The notes under the pieces were generated by a model that worked only from the letters and a program-made list of their open reading frames with translations, had not been told where the DNA came from and made no database searches. A stretch of DNA of 22,052 nucleotides from Pseudomonadota bacterium (GTDB lineage: Bacteria > Myxococcota > Polyangia > Polyangiales > Polyangiaceae): contig JAEZYO010000016.1 of NCBI GenBank assembly GCA_023419055.1, positions 1-22,052 of the forward strand, given 5' to 3'. Below are positions 7,986-15,292 of this stretch, piece after piece (positions within the stretch are counted from its first letter, which is position 1; each line of letters opens with the position of its first letter). The position numbers were made by a program, and so were the translations under genes.

Positions 7986-8819
7986 TCAAACGCTGCCGTC
8001 GATCGCCGCCAACACCGCGAGCAGCCCCGGCCTACCTTCGGCGAGCGCAATGCGACCCGCCCACGAGAGCTCTGCGGTGCCGCTCGCGTAGGCCGTGATC
8101 GTGGCAAGCTCCTCGTTCGCTTCGGCGGCGTAGTTCTTCTGGAAGGCAGAGATCGCGTTGCCGAGGCGCATGCGGACTTCCGTGTAGCGGCGCCGCCGCT
8201 CCTCCGGAAGACCTTCTCGGTTGAGATCGAGCTTGTCGATGCAGACCTGGCCTCGAGGCGTGCGAGCGAAGATGAGCCCAGTCGCGGGATCGAGGCCGAG
8301 GTCGACGGCCGGATCGTCGAACATCGGGTGGATGAAGAGCGGAGCTTCGGTCGCTTCGTCGCCCGGCTGCCAGGCGTAGGCCTTGGCCTTCACGGGAAAG
8401 CGAGTGCTCTTGCCGACCAGCTTGCCGCTCGGAAGCCGAGTGGGGCGATTGCAGCGCGCGCACGTCGGCAAGAGGTTCTTCCAGTGATAGGCGAGCCAAT
8501 AGTAGCCAGGGTGCGGTGCACGCCCTCCCGGCATTTCGACCTGCACGACCTCGTCGTTCTCGTCGGTGACCGCGCCTTTCGGTCGAAAGTGGTCGATGTC
8601 ACCCGACTGGTCGAGCACGAACTTCCGCTCGCAGTAGGCGCATTTGCCGTGGAAGGCGTCGTAGTAGACCTCTCGCATGCGCTTGTAGAGCGCGTCCTTG
8701 AATTTCGGCTTCTGTCCGCCCTGGACCGTGGCGTTCACTTGCGAGGTCGCCTCGAGCGCTTCTTCCACCCACTTGAGCCAGTCTTCGGTGGTGGGCTCCT
8801 TGAACGCGATCTTGATCAT
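7986..8819 (-). CDS. HNH endonuclease, PtuB/retron-associated type
   Basis: This predicted metal-dependent nuclease has 277 residues. The N-terminal half holds the HNH core: zinc cysteines CAYC (60-63), GDIDHFRPKG (74-82, catalytic Asp76-His77), WLAYHWKNLLPTC (108-120) and CARCNR (120-125). The order C-x2-C, DHFRPK, W-x-NLL, C-x2-CN is that of PtuB of Septu and the HNH partners of PtuAB-carrying retrons. The C-terminal half is helical and charged and may contact the ATPase. The ATG overlaps the stop of the upstream ATPase gene (ATGA), so translation is coupled and the two products are probably made as a complex. Expected activity is DNA cleavage on activation; the target cannot be read from sequence. 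All core residues are intact. Confidence 0.88.
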   Translation of the reverse strand: MIKIAFKEPTTEDWLKWVEEALEATSQVNATVQGGQKPKFKDALYKRMREVYYDAFHGKCAYCERKFVLDQSGDIDHFRPKGAVTDENDEVVQVEMPGGRAPHPGYYWLAYHWKNLLPTCARCNRPTRLPSGKLVGKSTRFPVKAKAYAWQPGDEATEAPLFIHPMFDDPAVDLGLDPATGLIFARTPRGQVCIDKLDLNREGLPEERRRRYTEVRMRLGNAISAFQKNYAAEANEELATITAYASGTAELSWAGRIALAEGRPGLLAVLAAIDGSV

Positions 8820-11800
8820 TCGACCCCCTCGGTTCCCAAGAGCTTGTTCAGCTGGCGCTTCAGCTCCGCCTCGTCCTTCGGATCGAGCGCCGGCTTCTCG
8901 AACGTGCGCTCGGCTTCGGCGGCGGCCGCGATCTCGTCCTCCTTCGCCCGCTGCTGCGCCCGCTCCCGCGCGGTCTCGCCCAGGCTGAGGACGTCGCGCA
9001 GCCGATCTCGAAGCTCTTCGATCGCGTCGAGATCGGCCTGCGACGGGTCGGCCTTGCCGAGCAGGCGCGTGTAGCGAGCGATAAGCTCCTCGGTCTTCTC
9101 TCCGCGCGTCGTGGCGAGTGAGAAGGCGTCGCTCGTGAGGACCTGGTCGGCGCGGTAGTAGAGGATCTTGTCGTCGAGGGTCGTTATCGCGAGGTGACCC
9201 TGTTCGTCACGAAGGAAGCGGACGACCTCACCCGGTTGAGTAGAGCTCACGATCAACGGCGAGTGAGTCGTCGCCACGACTTGAAGGTTCGGGACGAGCT
9301 TCCGCAGCGTCGGAATGAGCCGCTGTTGCCACTCCGGATGCATGTGCGCGTCGATCTCGTCGATCAGCACCAGCGCGGGGGCTTCCTCGGAGCGAGCGGC
9401 GCTGTCGGGGCGGGTCTCGTGCAGCCGCATCAGGAGCGCGCCTACCCAGCCGAAGACCGAGTGCGTGCCCTGGCTGACGAGGCTGAAGGGAACCTCCGCG
9501 TCCTGAGTCTGCACCCAGACCTGCCACTTTCGCTGGTCGAGACGGGAGAAGCGGCACTCCACGCCGGGCGTCAGCGCGCCCAGGAGCTCGAACACCTTGT
9601 CGCGGAGCGCCTTCGCGGCGCTGGCCTCCTCGAGATCGGTGCTCTCGGCGGCGACGCTCAGGTTCACGACCCACTGCTTCAGGTCGTCCATGCGGCTGTC
9701 CACGCCCCCGGTCACGAGCGGCTTGAGATCTTCGACCTGAGGTTGGCGCGAGCCTGCGAGTCGCGGACCGGTGGATTCACGGAAGGCCGACCCTCGAAGC
9801 GGCGGGAAGCCCACGGCCACCCACTGCTTGGCCTGCAGCGGCGTCACCGTCGCGCTCTTGACGCTTACCCCGTCGCCGTCGCGGACGAGCTCGGTCCGGT
9901 ACGTCACCGTGCCGACCGTGAGCTCGATGGATCCGCTCTTTTGCCCGGTGCGGAGCAGCTCTCCGGCGCCCTTCCAGCCATTCGCGTCCGCCCCGCAGAG
10001 CCCCACGGCGATTGCGCGCAGGAACGTCGACTTGCCGCAGCCGTTGTTGCCGAGCAGCACGTTCCACTGCTTACCGAGCACGAGCTCGGCCTTTTCGAAC
10101 GGACCGATGTTCTCGAGCCGCACCCGATCGAGCGAGCGTGACTCGTTCGAGCGCACCCCGCCGAAGGCGGCCACTCGCTCGCTCAAGTTCGTGACGAAGC
10201 GCTCCACCTCCGGATGACCCTCGGTCGCTCCGTACGGAATGAGCTTCACGCCGTAGAGCTCGAGGAGTCGCGATTGGTCGAGCTCCGTGTCCGCGTCGTG
10301 CGGCACGAGGGCGTAATGCACCAAGGTCGACTTCGAGCGCAGTCCGAGGAGGGACAAGAACATTTCGATGCCCGAAACGCTCGTGCCCACGAAAACGAAG
10401 CTCTTGGAGAGCAGCAACGAGGTGAGCGCTTTGCGGGCCGATTCATTCTCGTAGAGCGTCCTCTCTCGCTCGCCGTTCGTGAAGTCGAAGGAATCCTCCC
10501 TCTCGAGGCTTCCGAGCAGCTTGATCAGGAACGACTGCGGGCCGCGCACGGCTTCGGCGACCCGCTCACCATCGCGCGGCGACACGATCTTCGGGCTGCG
10601 TGCGGCGAGCGCCTGGTCGAGGAGCGTGTCCCACGAGGTCGTCATCGCGCCCACGAAGGGCAGCGAAGCGAGCTTCACGTAGACCTCCGGCAGCACGCCC
10701 GACCCTCGAGCGAACTCGGCCACGAGCGCCGAGTGGAGCGTTGCAGCAGGCAGGAGGATGCGGACCAGTTGGGCCGCTTTCTGGTCGCCGCTCTGCGCGG
10801 CAACGAGAGCCGACGGACCGATCTCTTTCCGCACCTCTTCGCGCGAGACCAGCTTCGTCAAGAGCTCCGACCAGGTCGGTAGGCCCTGAGTCGCTCGGAG
10901 GCGTCCCCCGACGTAGAGGACGCAGTTGCCCGCAGCGCAGGTGGCCACGAGCTCGTCCGGCACTTCCGGGACCAGGCTCACGCTCGGCGAAGGGAGAGCT
11001 ATGCGCGCCGGGGACTGCCCGCCACGAGGTTCCTCGGCAAGGTCCTTCGACGAGAGCAGCGCCTCTCGGAGAGCTGCCTCACGTTCGAGCGTCGCTTGGA
11101 GCTCGGCCTTCATCGCATCGAGCGCGAGGCGCCGTTCCTTCTCGAGACGCCTCCTGCCGCGCGACCAGCCCCAGCCCAAGCCCAAACCACCGCCCGCGAG
11201 CGCGAGCCCCGCCAGCACGACCTGCCAGAGCGAGAAGTCATCGAGGGGGAGGGCCTCGGTAGGCACGGCCTCCGGAGCGGGGCCCGTCGCGGAGGGGACC
11301 GGTGGCGCTGTCGGTGTCTCGGTGGGAGGCGGCGGTTGCGCGAGCGAGAACTGTCCCATCGAGCTACCGACGAAGAGCTCGAACTGGGGTTGGGGCGGCA
11401 CTCCTCGGGGGACCTGGATGTCGAAGGCGGCCGAATGCATCCTCACGATGCGAGCGTCCACTCCGCTCACCAGCAACCTGACCTGGCCCGAATACTGGAC
11501 GGGTAACTCCCGATTCAGGCGTACCCGCACGACCTGATTCTCCACCAGGGTGCCTTTGGACACGTCGAGGACAGCCCACTTTTCGGCAGCAGGAATGACG
11601 GTTTGCTCTGCCGGAATCAACTCCAGTCGGACCTCGGTGCTCTCGTTGTCGGAGGTGGCTATCCGCACCGGGACGAACCGCTCCTTGGTCGCGTCGAACG
11701 CCGGTACCTTGAACGCCGCGCGATTGTCCTGCGGATAGAGGAGCTCGACTCGCTCTGAGCCGCAGCTCACGAAGGCGCCCTCGTACTCGGCGATGCTCTC

Positions 11801-12082
11801 CAGATCCACACCCGTGGCCGCAACGATCTCGACCACGGCGCCCACTGGCGCTCGAGAAGGTTCGAGACGCAGGAGCGGGTAGGGTTTCGGTTTGGGAGGA
11901 GTCTTGGGGCGGGCCGGCTTGGGAGTGGTCACGACCTTCGACCGTTCACCCAGCTCGGCTGGTGCCGGGATCGTCTCCTGCGCCCCTAGCGAAACGGGAG
12001 CGAGGACCGCGGCCCCCGAGACCACCGCCATGGACACGCCGAACCGCGCTCGCCCGCCGAGGACGCTTCCTCTCCTGGTCAT
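8816..12082 (-). CDS. Membrane-anchored protein with extracytoplasmic domain, SIR2-like domain and ABC/AAA ATPase (PtuA-like)
   Basis: The product has 1088 residues from the ATG at 12082, preceded by GGAG; a TTG-initiated extension to 12142 is less likely. Order: signal peptide (1-34, ending SLGA); Pro/Lys linker; IPT/TIG-like beta-domain (about 70-160) and a second beta region to about 248; Pro-rich spacer (249-278); one transmembrane helix (about 286-307, VVLAGLALAGGGLGLGWGW) with a positive RGRRR stop-transfer; coiled coil (318-350); SIR2_2-like domain (about 375-640); ATPase (about 650-1010). The ATPase has Walker A GNNGCGKST (678-686), signature-like SLVSQGTHS (867-875), Walker B LVLIDEIDAHMHPEW (904-918) and the switch ATTHSP (937-942). 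A C-terminal coiled coil follows. The SIR2-like domain lacks the expected catalytic residues. The gene is coupled to the HNH gene, as PtuA is to PtuB. I infer a defence role. Confidence 0.88.
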   Translation of the reverse strand: MTRRGSVLGGRARFGVSMAVVSGAAVLAPVSLGAQETIPAPAELGERSKVVTTPKPARPKTPPKPKPYPLLRLEPSRAPVGAVVEIVAATGVDLESIAEYEGAFVSCGSERVELLYPQDNRAAFKVPAFDATKERFVPVRIATSDNESTEVRLELIPAEQTVIPAAEKWAVLDVSKGTLVENQVVRVRLNRELPVQYSGQVRLLVSGVDARIVRMHSAAFDIQVPRGVPPQPQFELFVGSSMGQFSLAQPPPPTETPTAPPVPSATGPAPEAVPTEALPLDDFSLWQVVLAGLALAGGGLGLGWGWSRGRRRLEKERRLALDAMKAELQATLEREAALREALLSSKDLAEEPRGGQSPARIALPSPSVSLVPEVPDELVATCAAGNCVLYVGGRLRATQGLPTWSELLTKLVSREEVRKEIGPSALVAAQSGDQKAAQLVRILLPAATLHSALVAEFARGSGVLPEVYVKLASLPFVGAMTTSWDTLLDQALAARSPKIVSPRDGERVAEAVRGPQSFLIKLLGSLEREDSFDFTNGERERTLYENESARKALTSLLLSKSFVFVGTSVSGIEMFLSLLGLRSKSTLVHYALVPHDADTELDQSRLLELYGVKLIPYGATEGHPEVERFVTNLSERVAAFGGVRSNESRSLDRVRLENIGPFEKAELVLGKQWNVLLGNNGCGKSTFLRAIAVGLCGADANGWKGAGELLRTGQKSGSIELTVGTVTYRTELVRDGDGVSVKSATVTPLQAKQWVAVGFPPLRGSAFRESTGPRLAGSRQPQVEDLKPLVTGGVDSRMDDLKQWVVNLSVAAESTDLEEASAAKALRDKVFELLGALTPGVECRFSRLDQRKWQVWVQTQDAEVPFSLVSQGTHSVFGWVGALLMRLHETRPDSAARSEEAPALVLIDEIDAHMHPEWQQRLIPTLRKLVPNLQVVATTHSPLIVSSTQPGEVVRFLRDEQGHLAITTLDDKILYYRADQVLTSDAFSLATTRGEKTEELIARYTRLLGKADPSQADLDAIEELRDRLRDVLSLGETARERAQQRAKEDEIAAAAEAERTFEKPALDPKDEAELKRQLNKLLGTEGVE

Positions 12083-12160
12083 TCCTGCTCCGCAGATTCC
12101 CGAGACGAGCACATGGTTGCCGGCCGCGCGGCGGGGGCGCAAGTGAAATGGGCGAAACGG

Positions 12161-13057
12161 CTACTTCGAGCGCGCCGACCGGGCCTGGCTCTGCCGAGAC
12201 GATGGTTTCGAACCTTCACCTTCGATGAAGCGCCGGAAAATCTGTGCCGCATCCCGGGCGTGCGTCTCGAGGAGGAAGTGCCCACCGTCCAGGATATGGG
12301 CTTCCATGCGCGGAAGGTCCTGCATCCAGGAGAGCGTCTCCGAGATATCGAAGAACGCGTCGTGACGCCCCCACACCATTACCGCGCGCGGCTGTTTCTC
12401 GGCCAGGAACGCCGCAATCTGCTCGAAGCGTGCCGCGTAGTTCCCGTAGTCCTCGATCAGCGCCCGCTGAGTCTCGAGCCTGCCCGGCAAGTTCATCACC
12501 CGAAAGTCTTCCTCCCACACCTCCGGCGCGATCAGCGCGGCCACCTCGGCCGGAACTCCCGCCACGTACTGATCGCGCGTCCCCTCGTACGTGAGGTGCG
12601 CCGTGGCGGCCGCCTCATTCAGCGCGTTCGGCCGCGCCCAGTACTCGCGCGTCTCGTCCCAGGCGGGTCCAAAACCGGACCGGTGCGCGTTCGCATTCTG
12701 CACCATCAAACCCAGCAGAGCGTCTGGCTCCTTCATCGCCACGTGTAGCCCGACCGGTGCCCCGAAGTCGTGCAGGTACACGAAACGAGGCCCGACCCGT
12801 AGGTGGGAGAGGAGCTCGAGCACGGCGTTGCCGAATGCCTCGAACGTCGGCTTCGAAAACGGCTCCGACTCACCGAAGCCGGGCAAGTCGGGGGCGACCA
12901 GGTACGAGAGGTCCGCCAACGCAGGGATGATCTCGCGGAACGTCTTCGCCGAGCTCGGGAAGCCGTGCAGCAGGAGGACGGCGGGTAGGGAAGGATCGCC
13001 CGCCGTGACGAAGGCCAGCTCGGTTCCGGCAGAGAGGCGCAAGCGTCGCCGATCCAT
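12161..13057 (-). CDS. Alpha/beta hydrolase, epoxide hydrolase/haloalkane dehalogenase-like
   Basis: This 298-residue alpha/beta-hydrolase-fold enzyme has oxyanion motif HGFPSS (31-36), nucleophile elbow YLHDFGAPVG (94-103) with Asp97 in the nucleophile position, cap domain about 125-215, acid candidate in WGRHDAFF (229-236) and catalytic His260 in DGGHFLLET. An Asp nucleophile excludes an ordinary Ser esterase and fits epoxide hydrolases or haloalkane dehalogenases; HDFG differs slightly from the usual HDWG. The Ser/Arg-rich C-terminal tail is likely disordered. No strong ribosome site precedes the ATG at 13057. The gene ends 78 bases before the membrane ATPase start on the same strand, so cotranscription is possible, although nothing in the protein links it to defence. 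Substrate is unknown. Confidence 0.88.
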   Translation of the reverse strand: MDRRRLRLSAGTELAFVTAGDPSLPAVLLLHGFPSSAKTFREIIPALADLSYLVAPDLPGFGESEPFSKPTFEAFGNAVLELLSHLRVGPRFVYLHDFGAPVGLHVAMKEPDALLGLMVQNANAHRSGFGPAWDETREYWARPNALNEAAATAHLTYEGTRDQYVAGVPAEVAALIAPEVWEEDFRVMNLPGRLETQRALIEDYGNYAARFEQIAAFLAEKQPRAVMVWGRHDAFFDISETLSWMQDLPRMEAHILDGGHFLLETHARDAAQIFRRFIEGEGSKPSSRQSQARSARSK

Positions 13058-13178
13058 CAGCGCTAGCTTGGGGCTCCCGGGTATGGGTCGCTACAGCGTG
13101 TTTCTACGCGGGCGCGACTGGTCGAAGGGTCGAAACGGTTCCCGCCGTTCGGTTCGTCCCTTCTTCTCCGGTGCAAAG

Positions 13179-13483
13179 CCTTCCCGGGGAAGCCGGGAAA
13201 ACCGATTTGGTTTCGGGCGCCTTCCCGCGGAAGCGATTTTAAGCCGAGTCGGTTGCGCGAACCTTGCTGAGAAGCGATTTTCGAGCGTCGCTGTTCCTGG
13301 AGAGCTTCCGGAGGAAGGAAGGAACACCGATCTGGTTTTGGGAGCCTTCCCGGCAAGGCAGAGAAAACCAAATCGGTGGTTAAGGGCTTCCGCCGGAAGG
13401 GGAGGGAAACCGATTCGGTTCTCTGCGGCTTCCGGGGGAAGGCAAAGAGACCGATTCGGTTGTTTTTCCTTCCCGGGGAAGGA
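13179..13483. repeat. Tandem array of eight double-palindrome units, period about 42 bp
   Basis: Eight copies of a GC palindrome of the type CCTTCC-CGG-GGAAGG start near 13179, 13220, 13262, 13304, 13344, 13386, 13428 and 13468, giving spacings of 40-42 bp. Between successive copies lies a second palindrome of the type AACCGATTCGGTT; the best copies are at 13199-13213, 13408-13420 and 13450-13461, and the copy near 13366-13377 is inverted. The third unit is the most decayed. The array lies between the hydrolase start and the stop of the next gene and occupies most of a 520-bp stretch without a convincing gene. Spacings that are not multiples of three argue against a coding repeat. It resembles a REP/BIME-like or satellite element; function is unknown. 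Confidence 0.82.
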
Positions 13484-13523
13484 TTCGATGGATTCGTCGC
13501 CACGCGTGCGTTTTCCTAGCAAC

Positions 13524-13542
13524 CGGTCGGCGTCAGCGACCG
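13524..13542 (-). terminator. Hairpin after the outer-membrane protein gene
   Basis: CGGTCG-GCGTCAG-CGACCG is a perfect six-pair GC stem with a seven-base loop, lying 36 bases beyond the stop at 13578 on the minus strand. No U-run follows. It separates the outer-membrane protein gene from the palindromic array. Confidence 0.35.
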
Positions 13543-13577
13543 ACTGTGGGGAAAGGAGGACAAGCGAGCGCCGGGCG

Positions 13578-14246
13578 CTACGGCGTGGAGATCCAGATGA
13601 GCTCGCCCAGGATCGCGTTGCCGACCCAGCTCGCGTCGGCGCCCGCCATCTGGATGCTGTCCGAGCGCTGGTGACGGTAGTCGGCGCGCAGGGCAAACTC
13701 GTTCATCTCGCCGCGGTAGAAGGTGAAGTCGACGCCCCCGCCCATGCGCCAACCGTTCGCGTCGATGCCCTCGTCGAGGCCTTCGATGCTCAAACTGCCG
13801 ATGAGCACCCGGTGCAGCCCGGCGTGGAGCGAGACGCGGGGGATGATCGCAAACTGACCGATGCCGCCCACGCTCAGGCCGCCGTACGCGGCTTCGACGT
13901 CCTCCTTGGTCCCGCGATCCACTCCGTACGCCACGGACGCCATGCCGCCGAAGCGCTCGGTATTGTAGCCGAAGTCGGCGTGGAACTCGCCGGCGAGGCC
14001 GGGGTCGAGTGAGGTGCCGCCCATCGAGGCCCAGGACTGGCCGAGCTTCGCGCCGAGTCCGATCCCCACGCCCTCGTCGCCCACTTCGTAGTGCATCTGG
14101 CTGACCTCGCCGGTGTACTTGTCCGTGAGCTCGAGGTCGGCCTCCTTGTTGCCGCTGCCGGGTACGTACACTCCGAGCGCTCCCAGGCACCCGGTGCAGG
14201 TGAGCAAGGCCGTGAAGGAGAGCGCGACGAGCGGATTTCCGAGCAT
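13578..14246 (-). CDS. Outer-membrane beta-barrel-like protein with lipoprotein-type signal
   Basis: The 222-residue product has a hydrophobic N-terminus (PLVALSFTALLTCTGC). Cys20 could be lipidated, but Cys at -3 is non-standard for a lipobox, so a plain signal peptide is also possible. The rest alternates polar and hydrophobic residues with many Gly and aromatic turns (MHYEVGDEGVGIGLGAKLG, GEFHADFGYNTERFGG, GGVDFTFYRGEMNEFALRADYRH), typical of an eight- to ten-stranded outer-membrane barrel. I do not recognise a named family. It stands alone on the minus strand, with a weak ribosome site before the ATG at 14246. A role in the outer membrane is inferred from this pattern only. Confidence 0.72.
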   Translation of the reverse strand: MLGNPLVALSFTALLTCTGCLGALGVYVPGSGNKEADLELTDKYTGEVSQMHYEVGDEGVGIGLGAKLGQSWASMGGTSLDPGLAGEFHADFGYNTERFGGMASVAYGVDRGTKEDVEAAYGGLSVGGIGQFAIIPRVSLHAGLHRVLIGSLSIEGLDEGIDANGWRMGGGVDFTFYRGEMNEFALRADYRHQRSDSIQMAGADASWVGNAILGELIWISTP

Positions 14247-14398
14247 CTCGTCACGCTAACGGAGACGGGTGAAGGCGCGCCATCGCACGGCCATGCGAGC
14301 CCGGCGGCGGCAGGAGCTCGCACGAGCATGCGATTCTCGGGGGAGCCCGTAACCAGCCACCAAGAAAGATTCGGGACGGGACGACCTTCGACGAGCCG

Positions 14399-15278
14399 GT
14401 GGAGATCCGACCCTCGAACGGCCGCGTGTTGGTGTTCGACTACGCGAGCCTCGTGACTCGAACGGAGGCCAGTACCCGTATATTGCGACGCCGATACCGG
14501 AGCCGGTGGGCGCCGGGAGTGGGCGGCACTGCGGGAGCGGGCGGCACTGCCGGGAGCGGCGGCAGCGGCGGAACGGCGGGAACCGGCGCGGGCGGCACGG
14601 CGGTACGAGCAGCGGCGGTCCGGCTTCACCGCAGCCGATCACCACGCCGTACGCGGAGATCCGGGAGCTTGCCCTCGACGCGACGCACGTCTACTTCACG
14701 AACTCGGGCGAGGAGAGCGGAGCGGGCGGCGTGTACCGAGTTCCGCTCGCGGGCGGAACGGTGGAACCAGTCGCGACGCCGGGAGCAAGCTCGCTCATCG
14801 TGAGCGGTTCGGACCTCTTCCTCGGGACCTACAACGGGATCAGCAAGGTCGCGAAGACGGGCGGCACTCCGAGCTCTTTGGCTCCGGCCACGCTACACGG
14901 GCGAATCGTGTCCGGGCGCGTTACTGCTGGATTCGAACGCGCTCTACTACGTCAACTCTTGCTTCTCGGGCAACAACGACCAGCCACTGACCCGAGCGCG
15001 ACGCTGGTCGCTGCCGGCGCGACGAACGGGCAGTACAACGAGATCGTGCTCGCCGCCGGCTACCTCTACTTCACCGACCAGAGCTACGCGATGAAGAAGG
15101 TCAGCGCGAGCGGCGGAACCCCGGTCGCGGCGAGCCAAGCCCCGAATCTCTCGACGCTCGCGAGCGACGGTACGAACGTCTACGGCGCGGACATTTTCGG
15201 GGGAAGCGGCATCGTGAAGGTCGCTTCGGCGGGACGCTCGGAGGGGTGTCCGGCATCTATCGCATTCCGCGCCCGTGA
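14399..15278 (+). pseudogene. Frameshifted beta-propeller lipoprotein-like gene
   Basis: Coding potential runs through this region but changes frame at least five times. The pieces are a Gly-rich tether (GGTAGAGG repeats, about 14522-14600); YAEIRELALDATHVYFTNSG and GGVYRVPLAGGTVEPVA (about 14605-14905); LLLDSNALYYVNSCFSGNN (14924-14980) in another frame; then YLYFTDQSYAMKKVSASGGT and NVYGADIFGG in the previous frame (from about 14995). The last piece, TLGGVSGIYRIPRP, ends with TGA at 15276-15278 in a third frame. The repeated VYFTN...VYRVPLAGG blocks are TolB-like propeller repeats common in secreted myxobacterial proteins. The 5' end is uncertain: GTG at 14399 is only the first in-frame candidate, and no signal peptide is seen. 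Either a decaying gene or indel errors in GC-rich sequence would give this picture. Confidence 0.7.
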
Positions 15279-15292
15279 GAGAGGACACGAGG

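Noticed and set aside
7935..9074. 379-residue open frame on the plus strand
   Set aside because: It is the antisense shadow of the HNH gene and the ATPase C-terminus, which show clear motifs on the minus strand.
13179..13483. CRISPR array
   Set aside because: The conserved parts are themselves two palindromes, and the intervals between them are 5-8 bases, not unique spacers; no cas genes are nearby.
13063..13503. 146-residue open frame on the minus strand through the palindromic array
   Set aside because: Repeat spacing of 40-42 bp does not keep frame, the product is Arg/Pro-rich with no fold signature, and no ribosome site is present.
12591..14012. 473-residue open frame on the plus strand
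   Set aside because: It runs antisense through the hydrolase gene, the repeat array and the outer-membrane protein gene; its composition follows the shadow of those features.
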